Source: an uncultured Eubacterium sp. (GTDB taxonomy: Bacteria; Bacillota; Clostridia; Lachnospirales; Lachnospiraceae). Taken from it: 10,333 nt of DNA. The stretch lies in NCBI GenBank assembly GCA_947573465.1, contig CANPET010000044.1, positions 1-10,333 on the forward strand, in the 5' to 3' direction. The notes under the pieces were generated by a model. That model ran no database searches. It was not told the origin of the DNA and worked only from the letters and a program-made list of their open reading frames with translations. The translations under genes and the position numbers were made by a program. Every line of letters starts with the position of its first letter. The first letter of the stretch is position 1. Below, piece by piece: positions 1 through 6,336 of the stretch.

Positions 1-54
1 TGGTGATTTTTGCAATTTACACTTGACAAAGGTCACTTCATAACAGGTGAGGTT

Positions 55-1101
55 ATGAGAACCTTTAATTATTCTGAAATTAAAAATCAGAAATGGGATT
101 CGGATATTCTGGGTTTCATAGCTGCAATATATAAAGAAGCCGGAAAGCAGGAAATGTATTTGAAACAGCGACCGGAAGAATTAGAGAAACTGGTTGAGAT
201 TGCAAAAATACAAAGTACAGAAGCATCTAATGCTATTGAGGGCATTGTGACAACGAGTACCCGTATTAAACAGTTGGTAGAAGAAAAGACAACACCTAAA
301 AACCGTGATGAACAGGAAATTGCAGGCTATCGTGATGTGTTAAATATCATTCATGAAAGTTTTGATGCTATTCCTATCTCGCAAAACTTCATTCTTCAAC
401 TTCATAAGGTTTTGTATAGCCACATGAATAATCCGATTGCAGGCAGAACAAAAAGTGTACAGAATTATATTAGTGCCACATACCCGGATGGTCATGTGGA
501 AACACTATTTACTCCGCTTGCTCCGTATGAAACATCGGAGGCATTGGATAAAATTTGTGAAGAGTATAATCGTGTAATAGGAAACATGGAAGTAGAACCG
601 TTAATTGTCATTCCTATTTTTATTCATGATTTTCTTTGCATCCATCCTTTTAACGATGGTAATGGCAGAATGAGCCGTCTGCTTACAATTCTGTTGTTAT
701 ACAGAAACGGATTCTATGTTGGTAAGTATATCTCTTTAGAGGCCAAAATTGCAAAAAATAAAGATTTATATTATGACGCACTTGGTCAGGCACAGGATGG
801 TTGGCATGAAGGTACGGAGGACGCTGTTCCATTCATTAAATACTTACTCGGAACAGTGCTTGCTGCATACAAGGATTTCGAAGAACGATTTGCTCTTGTA
901 GAAACAAAATTACCTGCTCTTGAAACGGTAAGACGTGCAACTATGAATAAGTTAGGACGCTTTACCAAGCAGGATATTCGTGAACTTTGTCCTTCGCTTA
1001 GTATAAGTTCTATTGAAGGATCATTGCGAAAGTTAGTGGCATCTGGAGAATTAAAGAGAGAAGGCTCAGGGAAGAGTACTTGCTATTATAGATTGAAATA
1101 A
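55..1101 (+). CDS. Fic domain protein (class II-like, self-inhibited AMP-transferase family)
   Basis: Fic proteins usually transfer AMP from ATP onto Ser, Thr or Tyr of a target protein. The 348-residue product carries the core motif HPFNDGNGR at residues 197-205, with the catalytic His at 197. Near the N terminus SNAIEG (58-63) fits the (S/T)xxxE(G/N) inhibitory helix, which places it with class II Fic proteins whose own Glu blocks productive ATP binding. The C-terminal ~60 residues look like a winged-helix domain, as in many Fic proteins of COG3177 type. I chose ATG 55 because AGGTGAGG lies just ahead of it and the Fic N-terminal domain starts there. A TTG at 10 in the same frame would add 15 residues without family resemblance. 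The key residues are intact, so it should be active. The target is unknown, and no antitoxin gene is recognisable beside it. Confidence 0.9.
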   Translation: MRTFNYSEIKNQKWDSDILGFIAAIYKEAGKQEMYLKQRPEELEKLVEIAKIQSTEASNAIEGIVTTSTRIKQLVEEKTTPKNRDEQEIAGYRDVLNIIHESFDAIPISQNFILQLHKVLYSHMNNPIAGRTKSVQNYISATYPDGHVETLFTPLAPYETSEALDKICEEYNRVIGNMEVEPLIVIPIFIHDFLCIHPFNDGNGRMSRLLTILLLYRNGFYVGKYISLEAKIAKNKDLYYDALGQAQDGWHEGTEDAVPFIKYLLGTVLAAYKDFEERFALVETKLPALETVRRATMNKLGRFTKQDIRELCPSLSISSIEGSLRKLVASGELKREGSGKSTCYYRLK

Positions 1102-1103
1102 TA

Positions 1104-1150
1104 ATTTAACAGGAGGCTTGGAAATGAAGGTTCAGGAAAACCTGTTAAAT
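1104..1150. repeat. 10-bp perfect inverted repeat around a Shine-Dalgarno site
   Basis: ATTTAACAGG (1104-1113) and CCTGTTAAAT (1141-1150) are exact reverse complements separated by 27 nt. The left arm includes the first bases of AGGAGG (1111-1116), the ribosome binding site of the 30-codon ORF at 1124. No T-run follows, so it is not a typical intrinsic terminator for the Fic gene. It could be an RNA hairpin that hides the ribosome binding site, or a protein-binding operator. Neither is proven. Confidence 0.5.
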
Positions 1151-1216
1151 GAGGTGGCAAATGTAGATTCTTTTTCGAAAGACGACCTAAGTAATGTCTA
1201 TATCATATGTTGGTAG
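1124..1216 (+). CDS. Short hypothetical ORF, 30 residues, possible gene remnant
   Basis: An ATG preceded by a strong AGGAGG at good spacing opens a 30-codon frame that ends in TAG. It begins 22 nt after the Fic stop codon. The product starts MKVQENLLNEVANVDSFSK, is acidic and polar, and has no membrane segment. I do not recognise a family. The good ribosome binding site with an abrupt end suggests either the surviving 5' end of a lost downstream partner of the Fic gene, or a leader peptide tied to the inverted repeat that overlaps it. No matching continuation is visible in other frames after the stop. Confidence 0.35.
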   Translation: MKVQENLLNEVANVDSFSKDDLSNVYIICW

Positions 1217-1268
1217 AAAAAGGAAAGTAAAATAAAAAATACTAAATAATCCCGTTATAAAAAAGTTT

Positions 1269-1277
1269 GATATAATG
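1269..1277 (+). promoter_or_regulatory. Extended -10 promoter upstream of the ibrA-like gene
   Basis: TGATATAAT is a perfect extended -10 element (TG at 1269-1270, TATAAT at 1272-1277). No good -35 is visible 16-18 nt upstream, which extended -10 promoters tolerate. Transcription would start near 1284, about 60 nt before the 38-codon ORF and about 230 nt before the ibrA-like gene. A second TATAAT at 1472-1477 also lacks a -35. Confidence 0.5.
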
Positions 1278-1343
1278 AATATCTTCTTGTATTCCACCAA
1301 TATTAATAATGAATTATATATATTTATTAGAAGAGGTGAAAAT

Positions 1344-1460
1344 ATGAATACAGACAAAAAAGAATTAGGCGTTGAACTTGCATATGCATCATTAGATGAA
1401 ATTCCAGAAGGTAAAAAATCACAAAGGAAATTCATTGAACTGCTTATTCTTCTATGTTAA
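1344..1460 (+). CDS. Short hypothetical ORF, 38 residues, ahead of the ibrA-like gene
   Basis: ATG 1344 follows AGAGGTG at normal spacing and opens a 38-codon frame ending in TAA. It lies just downstream of the extended -10 promoter. The product begins MNTDKKELGVELAYASLDEI, is charged, and ends in a short hydrophobic run with a terminal Cys. I recognise no family. It could be a real small protein, a translated leader for the ibrA-like gene 52 nt further on, or a truncated fragment. The sequence alone does not decide. Confidence 0.35.
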   Translation: MNTDKKELGVELAYASLDEIPEGKKSQRKFIELLILLC

Positions 1461-1512
1461 ATTAAGTACTATATAATTTCCATGTTTTGGAAAAAACAAA
1501 AGGTAAAAGAGT

Positions 1513-2718
1513 ATGGTACGAAAATATTTAGATAAGGATGTATATGAAGCATTAAAAGAACGTTTAAAATTTATATTTGAAGAGTTTGATAATATTTATG
1601 TATCTTTTTCAGGGGGAAAAGACAGTGGTCTTTTATTGAATCTGGTATTGGATTTTCAAAGAGAGAGTTATCCTCATAAAAAGATTGGTGTTTTTCATCA
1701 GGATTTTGAAGCGCAATATACAGTAACATCTCAATATGTTGAAAGAACTTTTGAGAGAATTAAAGATGAAGTAGAGCCTTACTGGGTGTGTCTGCCGATG
1801 GCAACTAGAACAGCATTAAGTAGTTACGAAATGTACTGGTATACCTGGGATGATAAGAAAAAAGACAGCTGGGTCAGACAGATGCCGGATAAAGAATATG
1901 TTATTAATTTGGAAAATAATCCTATTACAACATATAAATACCGCATGCATCAGGAAAATCAGGCAAAACAGTTTGGCAGATGGTATAGAATGTCTCATGA
2001 CAATAAAAAAACAGTTTGTCTGTTGGGGCTGCGGGCAGATGAATCCTTGCAGAGATATAGTGGATTTTTAAATAAAAAGTATGGATATAAAGGAGAGTGT
2101 TGGATCAGCGAACAGTTTAAAGATGTATGGTGTGCATCGCCGTTTAATGATTATTCAAAAGATTCTCTTAATCTGTATAGAGTCATTGATCCGGGAATAT
2201 GGGTAAAACTGGTAGGGAGAGTCAGGGGAGCTAATTTTGCCAATATATATGGAAGAACGAAGGCGATGGGTTACCGAAATGTAACCTTACCCCAAGGACA
2301 TACATGGAAATCCTATACAATGTTTTTGCTGGATACTCTTCCGGTGCGATTGCGTAATAACTATGCCAGAAAATTTAATACTTCCATGGAATTTTGGCAT
2401 AAGACCGGAGGCGGACTGGAAGAAGAAACGATTGAAGAATTAATAGCACATGGTTATAAAATAAAAAGGAATGGAGTCTCAAATTATACGGTTGGGAAGA
2501 AATCTAGAGTTGTTTTTTTGGACAAAATTCCAGATGATACAGACGATATTAAAACGACAAAAGATATTCCAAGTTGGAAACGGATGTGTTACTGCATATT
2601 AAAGAATGATCATACATGCCGCTTTATGGGATTTGGAGAAACGGCAGAGCAGAGAAAACGAATTCGTACAATTCGAGAAAAATACAAAAGCGTGGAGGAA
2701 ATGAAGTATGGAATTTAA
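1513..2718 (+). CDS. ibrA: IbrA-like PAPS reductase-family protein (PP-loop plus DUF3440)
   Basis: This 401-residue protein belongs to the adenine-nucleotide alpha-hydrolase/PAPS reductase family. The PP-loop SGGKDS is at residues 33-38, which implies ATP or adenylyl chemistry. The C-terminal DUF3440 region has PSWKRMCYCILKND with Cys359 and Cys361, then Cys369. These could bind metal or an Fe-S cluster, which is an inference. In Escherichia coli the relatives IbrA and IbrB influence expression of Eib immunoglobulin-binding proteins, and similar pairs occur on phages and mobile DNA. Their biochemical reaction is not established as far as I know. The ATG follows a modest AAAGG about ten bases upstream. 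The 3' end overlaps the ParB-like partner by 11 nt, which indicates translational coupling. The reading frame is intact, unlike that of its partner. Confidence 0.85.
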   Translation: MVRKYLDKDVYEALKERLKFIFEEFDNIYVSFSGGKDSGLLLNLVLDFQRESYPHKKIGVFHQDFEAQYTVTSQYVERTFERIKDEVEPYWVCLPMATRTALSSYEMYWYTWDDKKKDSWVRQMPDKEYVINLENNPITTYKYRMHQENQAKQFGRWYRMSHDNKKTVCLLGLRADESLQRYSGFLNKKYGYKGECWISEQFKDVWCASPFNDYSKDSLNLYRVIDPGIWVKLVGRVRGANFANIYGRTKAMGYRNVTLPQGHTWKSYTMFLLDTLPVRLRNNYARKFNTSMEFWHKTGGGLEEETIEELIAHGYKIKRNGVSNYTVGKKSRVVFLDKIPDDTDDIKTTKDIPSWKRMCYCILKNDHTCRFMGFGETAEQRKRIRTIREKYKSVEEMKYGI

Positions 2719-3233
2719 GAGTCCGGTATATAATATTATTTCGGTTCCCATTGAAAAAATTGAACCCAATGCATATAATCCAAATGCGGTTGCACCGCCG
2801 GAAATGAAATTATTATATGAGAGCATCAAAGAAGACGGATACACGATGCCTATTGTATGTTACTATGATAAAGAAAAAGAACTATATTATTGTAGATGGT
2901 TTTCATATATATAGAATCATGTTAGAGCATAAGGATATATATGAGAGAGAGAACGGCATGTTACCGGTTTCGGTAATTAATAAATCGATTGACCAGAGAA
3001 TGGCAAGTACGATACGGCATAACAGAGCAAGAGGAACTCATGATGTCGATTTAATGAGCAACATTGTAAAAGAGCTGCATGAATTGGGACGTTCAGATAG
3101 TTGGATATCAAAACATTTAGGTATGGATAAAGACGAGATTTTGCGGTTAAAACAGATTACAGGATTGGCAGAATTGTTTAAAGACGTTAATTTTGGCAAG
3201 GCATGGAGACCGGAGGAAGAAACAGAAGAATAA
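2708..3233 (+). pseudogene. ibrB: IbrB-like ParB/sulfiredoxin-fold protein, frameshifted
   Basis: The partner of the ibrA-like gene is split over two frames. ATG 2708, with GGAGG at 2694-2698, reads 60 residues of ParB-like N-terminal domain (to about 2890) and then hits a stop at 2912-2914. The rest resumes in another frame from about 2889 and runs to TAA 3231-3233. It includes VDGFHIYRI and the well-conserved stretches STIRHNRARG and GRSDSWISKHLGMD. Joining the frames gives about 174 residues, a normal length. The change equals one inserted base or two missing bases within TATATTATTG at 2884-2893. In addition, the motif that I recall as DGFHRYR in relatives has Ile where Arg, the likely active residue, is expected. 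A sequencing error would explain the frameshift but not the Ile. No slippery heptamer of a known frameshift type is present. Confidence 0.8.
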
Positions 3234-3244
3234 ACTAAAAAAGG

Positions 3245-3276
3245 GAAGCCAGGAAAATAAAATGGCTTCTTTTTTT
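3245..3276. terminator. Bidirectional intrinsic terminator between ibrB and the SDR gene
   Basis: GAAGCCA (3245-3251) pairs exactly with TGGCTTC (3263-3269) across an 11-nt loop, followed by seven T on the plus strand. On the minus strand the same hairpin is followed by CCC and six T (from 3244 down to 3236). It therefore suits both the ibrAB transcript and the convergent SDR transcript. Confidence 0.9.
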
Positions 3277-3304
3277 GCAGCCCCTTGTCTTGATTTAAAA
3301 GGAA

Positions 3305-4117
3305 TTATCTGCTATATAAAAATCCAATCAGCCAATTTACAAGTCTACAAGGTAGAAATTTTACCAACAGACTAATGCATTTATAAGTGAAGCCAATTGT
3401 ATATATTGGTTTCACTTTCTTTTTTAGTGCAATTTTTGTAATGTAGGCTCCAGCTTTTTCTGGTTTCATACCATTTTGTTCATCCTGTTCCATTTTCGTT
3501 ACACTGCGAGAGATTCGACCGCCGTATTCATCATCGCCTAACGCAGATTTATTCCTAGTGTCTGTAAAACCGGTAGCAATGTCTCCAGGGAGAATTGCAG
3601 TAACGCTGATACCATAAGGTTTTACTTCATTAGCAAGAGCAGCACTGTAAGCATTAATAGCGGCTTTGGATGCAGAGTAATAAGTTTGAAATGGAATGGG
3701 AGCAATTGCAGCAACCGAGCTAATATTGACAATGCGCCCCTGATTGTTTTTTCTCATAAATGGAAGAACTGCTTTGGTTACATGAACCATTCCAAAGAAA
3801 TTTACATCTATCTGTTTTTTTGCATCTATATTTTCAGTAAACTCCACAGCGCCTGAAATACCAAATCCTGCACAATTTATAAGAATATCAATACGCTCTT
3901 CTTTTTTTAATATTTGTTGTATTGCAAGAGATACTAATGATTCATCTGTAACGTCAGCATAGATATGGGTAATGCCGGAATGCTCAATATTTCGTCTGCT
4001 TAGTTCATAAACAGTACATCCGGCATTATGAAGTGACAGAGCAGTATAAAGACCAATACCAGAATTGCCACCGGTAACTACGGCAATTTTTTTCGTTGTT
4101 GTTTTATTTTTTATCAT
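3305..4117 (-). CDS. Classical short-chain dehydrogenase/reductase (SDR)
   Basis: This 270-residue cytosolic oxidoreductase has all classical SDR landmarks: the cofactor loop TGGNSGIG (15-22), D55 after the third strand, NCAG (81-84), the structural Asn in DVNFFG (N106), a catalytic Ser near 133-134, and YSASK (Y147, K151). Arg41-Arg42 after the second strand favour NADP(H) over NAD(H). The last ~35 residues are hydrophobic and basic (for example CISLLVKFL), which may bring the enzyme to the membrane or form the substrate lid, as in lipid- or steroid-acting SDRs. The substrate cannot be read from the sequence. ATG 4117 has GAGG about 12 nt upstream. It lies 46 nt downstream of nth with no terminator between, so it is probably co-transcribed with nth. 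Its 3' end faces the bidirectional terminator. Confidence 0.9.
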   Translation of the reverse strand: MIKNKTTTKKIAVVTGGNSGIGLYTALSLHNAGCTVYELSRRNIEHSGITHIYADVTDESLVSLAIQQILKKEERIDILINCAGFGISGAVEFTENIDAKKQIDVNFFGMVHVTKAVLPFMRKNNQGRIVNISSVAAIAPIPFQTYYSASKAAINAYSAALANEVKPYGISVTAILPGDIATGFTDTRNKSALGDDEYGGRISRSVTKMEQDEQNGMKPEKAGAYITKIALKKKVKPIYTIGFTYKCISLLVKFLPCRLVNWLIGFLYSR

Positions 4118-4163
4118 AAACGTATTTAACCTCGGATTTTTATTAATTCAGATTTTTATTATT

Positions 4164-4796
4164 TTATATCTTTTTCTTACAAATATCCTTTAAACAGCAT
4201 TTATCACAATAAGGTGTGGTTCTGGCAGTACAAACCTCGCGACCATGATATACAAGGCGGTGACAAAAGTCACTGCCTTTTTCCGGTGGAATGATTTTCC
4301 AGAGTTCCATCTCTACCTTTTTTGGTTCTTTGATACCATTTACAAGACCGATTCGGTTGCACAAACGGATACAGTGAGTATCAGTAACAATGGCAGGCTG
4401 TCCAAAAACATCTCCCATAATCAGGTTGGCGCTTTTTCTGCCTACTCCCGGTAATTTTAATAAATCGTCCATATTATCAGGAACCTTGCAGTCAAATTCA
4501 TCCCGCAGCATTTTCATACAAAGGCTGATGTCTCTGGCTTTACTTTTTCCAAGGCCACACGGGCGGACAATTTTTTCAATTTCCTCCACAGGTGCCTCTG
4601 CTACGGCTTCAATAGTAGGATATTTGGCATATAAGCCGGGAACGATTTTATTCACACGCTCATCAGTACATTGAGCTGCCAGTCTTACACTGATTAAAAG
4701 TTTCCAGGCATTATTGTAGTCAAGAGTACAGCCCGCATCAGGATACTCTTTTTCTAATCTATTGATAACTTCCAGTGCTAAATCTTTCTTTCTCAT
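4164..4796 (-). CDS. nth: Endonuclease III (DNA glycosylase/AP lyase)
   Basis: Endonuclease III removes oxidised pyrimidines from DNA and nicks the resulting abasic site by beta-elimination, in base excision repair. The 210-residue length is typical. The helix-hairpin-helix LPGVGRKSAN (115-124) contains the catalytic Lys121, and VTDTHCIRLCNRIGL (137-151) contains the catalytic Asp139. Both match Lys120 and Asp138 of the E. coli enzyme. Four Cys at 189, 197, 200 and 206 form the C-terminal [4Fe-4S] loop. Their spacing is C-x7-C-x2-C-x5-C, one residue longer in the first gap than in E. coli. The ATG has AAAGGA eight bases upstream. It is the first gene of a likely nth-SDR transcript, with a candidate promoter and palindrome just upstream. 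Confidence 0.96.
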   Translation of the reverse strand: MRKKDLALEVINRLEKEYPDAGCTLDYNNAWKLLISVRLAAQCTDERVNKIVPGLYAKYPTIEAVAEAPVEEIEKIVRPCGLGKSKARDISLCMKMLRDEFDCKVPDNMDDLLKLPGVGRKSANLIMGDVFGQPAIVTDTHCIRLCNRIGLVNGIKEPKKVEMELWKIIPPEKGSDFCHRLVYHGREVCTARTTPYCDKCCLKDICKKKI

Positions 4797-4817
4797 TGGT
4801 ATTTCCTTTCAAAATTA

Positions 4818-4833
4818 AATAACTGCAGTTATT
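4818..4833. repeat. 16-bp perfect palindrome upstream of nth
   Basis: AATAACTGCAGTTATT is its own reverse complement. It lies 22 nt before the nth start and touches the minus-strand -10 candidate at 4831-4836, so a bound dimeric repressor would cover the expected transcription start. The next flanking pair is mismatched. No T-run follows, so it is unlikely to be a terminator. No regulator is identified. Confidence 0.45.
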
Positions 4834-4839
4834 GTATCA
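4831..4839 (-). promoter_or_regulatory. Candidate extended -10 promoter for nth
   Basis: Read on the minus strand this is TGATACAAT, an extended -10 with a five-of-six TATAAT match. It lies 35 nt upstream of the nth start codon. The -35 region 17 nt further upstream (TATGAT) is poor, so the call rests on the extended -10 and its position. Confidence 0.45.
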
Positions 4840-4895
4840 CAAATAGATAAAAAATCATACTGGAAAGGTTTTTAAAAGTACTCATAAAAAAACTG

Positions 4896-4924
4896 TTGAC
4901 TTCACAAATAAAATGTGATAATAT
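4896..4924 (+). promoter_or_regulatory. Strong sigma-A promoter of the Tad-like operon
   Basis: TTGACT (4896-4901) and TAATAT (4919-4924) are separated by exactly 17 bp, and TGA directly before the -10 gives an extended -10. Transcription should start near 4931, leaving a leader of about 145 nt before the first gene. This is the best promoter in the window and the only clear one for the whole right-hand gene series. Confidence 0.8.
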
Positions 4925-4961
4925 TCACTTACCAGACAAAAGCAACGTAAAATATATGTTT

Positions 4962-5013
4962 ATAGATTTTGAAAATATGTGATGTTTAAAGCTGGCGAAT
5001 CTATTTTAAACAT
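4962..5013 (+). promoter_or_regulatory. Potentially structured leader of the Tad-like operon
   Basis: ATGTTTAAA (4982-4990) pairs perfectly with TTTAAACAT (5005-5013) across a 14-nt loop. Within that loop AATCTAT (4998-5004) can instead pair with ATAGATT (4962-4968), so two alternative hairpins are possible. I see no conserved core of a known riboswitch, including the c-di-GMP classes. The arms are AT-rich and could arise by chance. Confidence 0.35.
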
Positions 5014-5074
5014 TCATAAAATAAAATCCCTGTGTTGAGATTTGTTTGGAATATTAATAAGGAGGTAAAGACCA

Positions 5075-5257
5075 TTGGATGTATTTTTACAAGAGCATGG
5101 TAAGACCATATTTATCGCAGTATGTATTTTATTGCTGGTAGGTGTGGCATATGTGATAGGACCGATTATCAGTTCAGCGGTCAAAGATGTAGTAGATAGT
5201 TATTCCTCATCTGTTACATTTGATTCTATTGCCGGTAAGATTCCGGCAGGAAAGTAG
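5075..5257 (+). CDS. Mini-pilin-like small membrane protein 1 (EHG family)
   Basis: A 60-residue protein with a short N terminus MDVFLQEHG, one hydrophobic segment (about 11-32), and a polar tail ending SIAGKIPAGK. The start is TTG at 5075, preceded by AAGGAGGT (5059-5066). An in-frame TAA at 5066-5068 rules out a longer N-terminal leader. Glu7-His8-Gly9 recur in two later small proteins of the operon (7779 and 7952), and Glu7/Gly9 in a third (7656). The tail T-F-x-S-I-A-G is repeated in the 7779 protein, so these are paralogues. Its place as first gene with the strongest ribosome binding site suggests the major subunit of the assembled structure. The pilin-like role is inferred from size, topology and its ATPase/platform neighbours, not from a known pilin motif. 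Confidence 0.75.
   Translation: MDVFLQEHGKTIFIAVCILLLVGVAYVIGPIISSAVKDVVDSYSSSVTFDSIAGKIPAGK
5230..5248 (+). other. Small GC hairpin at the end of the first mini-pilin gene
   Basis: TGCCGG (5230-5235) pairs exactly with CCGGCA (5243-5248) over a 7-nt loop, inside the last codons of the first mini-pilin gene. No clear T-run follows. It could protect the 3' end of a processed pilin message or slow read-through into the ATPase gene, so that more subunit than machinery is made. It is also simply the coding of AGKIPAG, so the evidence is weak. Confidence 0.3.
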
Positions 5258-5321
5258 GAATAAACATTTTGTATTTGTGTTAAACATAACAATTATTTTA
5301 GAAACGATAGGGAGAGCGCAG

Positions 5322-6332
5322 ATGAGGAAGTTGTCTTTGCCGGATAGAGCTTTTGGTGATTTATTAAAATATATATTAGACGAAAATATAACAGATATTA
5401 ACTGGAGTGGTGGACTGTGGATAAATGATCTGGAAAAAGGCAGGTATAAAGTAGAGGGTTTTGTTTTGAAAGATGTTTTTATCCAGCAATTCTATACACG
5501 TATCAGTAATTTAATGAGTGTACAGTTTAATCAGAATCATCCTCTTTTAGAGGCGGAAACAGATAGTTTAAGAATATCCATATTACACGATTCTGTTACT
5601 AATACCGGAATTAGTATTAGTATTCGAAAGACTCCGGCGATACGAAGAATCAATAAGGACAGATTGATACTTGACGGATATTGTACGGAGGAAGTTGATG
5701 CATTTATGAAAAACGCCATACGAGCACACTGCACCGTGATTGTAGGTGGATTACCGGGAGTAGGAAAAACAGAATATATTAAATATCTGACAGAATATAT
5801 TCCGGCATATGAAAGAGTTTACACGATAGAAGATAATTTGGAATTAAGATATTCAGCAATTAATCCGGGTAAGGATTGTGTGGAAATTAAAGTAAGTGAA
5901 AATTTTGGTTATGCAGATGCATTAAAAGCAAGTAAAAGACAATTACCCACATGGGTGCTGCTGGCAGAAGCCAGAGGAAAAGAGGTTAAGTATCTGTTGG
6001 AAAATATTTCAGCGGGGGTACACTGCCTTACAACCATTCATCTGGATGATGCCAGTAAAATCCCTGATCGTTTACGAAATATGGGGCAGAACATTAATGA
6101 GAATGATGTATATTCTTTTGTAGATATTGGGGTGCAGTTACAGTCTGTTGTGAAAGAGGGTGAGAAGATAAAACGAAATATTGCTCAAGTAATGTGTCTG
6201 TCAAGAAATGAAGAGAAAAATGAAAAAATAATGATATATGAAGATGGAAAGATTTTGACTAAAAATCTTCCACAAGATATTATGAGAAAATTTAAGATGG
6301 CAGGGATTGAGAATCCTTTTGCCAGGGAGTGA
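5322..6332 (+). CDS. TadA/CpaF-family secretion ATPase
   Basis: This 336-residue cytoplasmic ATPase of the type II/IV secretion superfamily powers subunit assembly or export. In order it has the Walker A GLPGVGKT (143-150), the Asp box TIEDNLEL (168-175), a Walker B-like VLLAEARG (212-219) and the His box HCLTTIH (234-240). Conserved Arg-rich parts of the N-terminal domain (RISILHD, SISIRKTP) are present. Compared with usual CpaF/TadA it is short, lacking the long N-terminal extension. ATG 5322 follows GGGAGAG at normal spacing. In-frame codons reaching back to 5220 lack a ribosome binding site and overlap the preceding gene. The downstream GTG start overlaps its stop region closely, which indicates coupling with the platform protein. 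No other ATPase is present in the window. Confidence 0.92.
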   Translation: MRKLSLPDRAFGDLLKYILDENITDINWSGGLWINDLEKGRYKVEGFVLKDVFIQQFYTRISNLMSVQFNQNHPLLEAETDSLRISILHDSVTNTGISISIRKTPAIRRINKDRLILDGYCTEEVDAFMKNAIRAHCTVIVGGLPGVGKTEYIKYLTEYIPAYERVYTIEDNLELRYSAINPGKDCVEIKVSENFGYADALKASKRQLPTWVLLAEARGKEVKYLLENISAGVHCLTTIHLDDASKIPDRLRNMGQNINENDVYSFVDIGVQLQSVVKEGEKIKRNIAQVMCLSRNEEKNEKIMIYEDGKILTKNLPQDIMRKFKMAGIENPFARE

Positions 6333-6336
6333 ATGC

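Noticed and set aside
10..54. TTG start at 10 extending the Fic protein by 15 residues, with TTGACA at 23-28 as a possible -35.
   Set aside because: ATG 55 has a better ribosome binding site and matches the family N terminus. No -10 sits at proper spacing from TTGACA.
2884..2900. Programmed ribosomal frameshift in the ibrB-like gene.
   Set aside because: There is no slippery heptamer, no stimulatory Shine-Dalgarno-like site and no pseudoknot candidate close downstream, and the needed shift is +1/-2. Mutation or sequencing error is simpler.
4245..4674. Plus-strand open frames across the nth gene.
   Set aside because: They are shadows of nth on the opposite strand, with no ribosome binding site or recognisable product.
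4931..5074. A c-di-GMP or other known riboswitch in the leader of the Tad-like operon.
   Set aside because: I could not find the conserved core sequences of the c-di-GMP classes, only AT-rich hairpins.
5220..5321. N-terminal extension of the ATPase back to 5220.
   Set aside because: The extension overlaps the first mini-pilin gene, has no ribosome binding site and does not resemble the family. ATG 5322 has GGGAGAG upstream.
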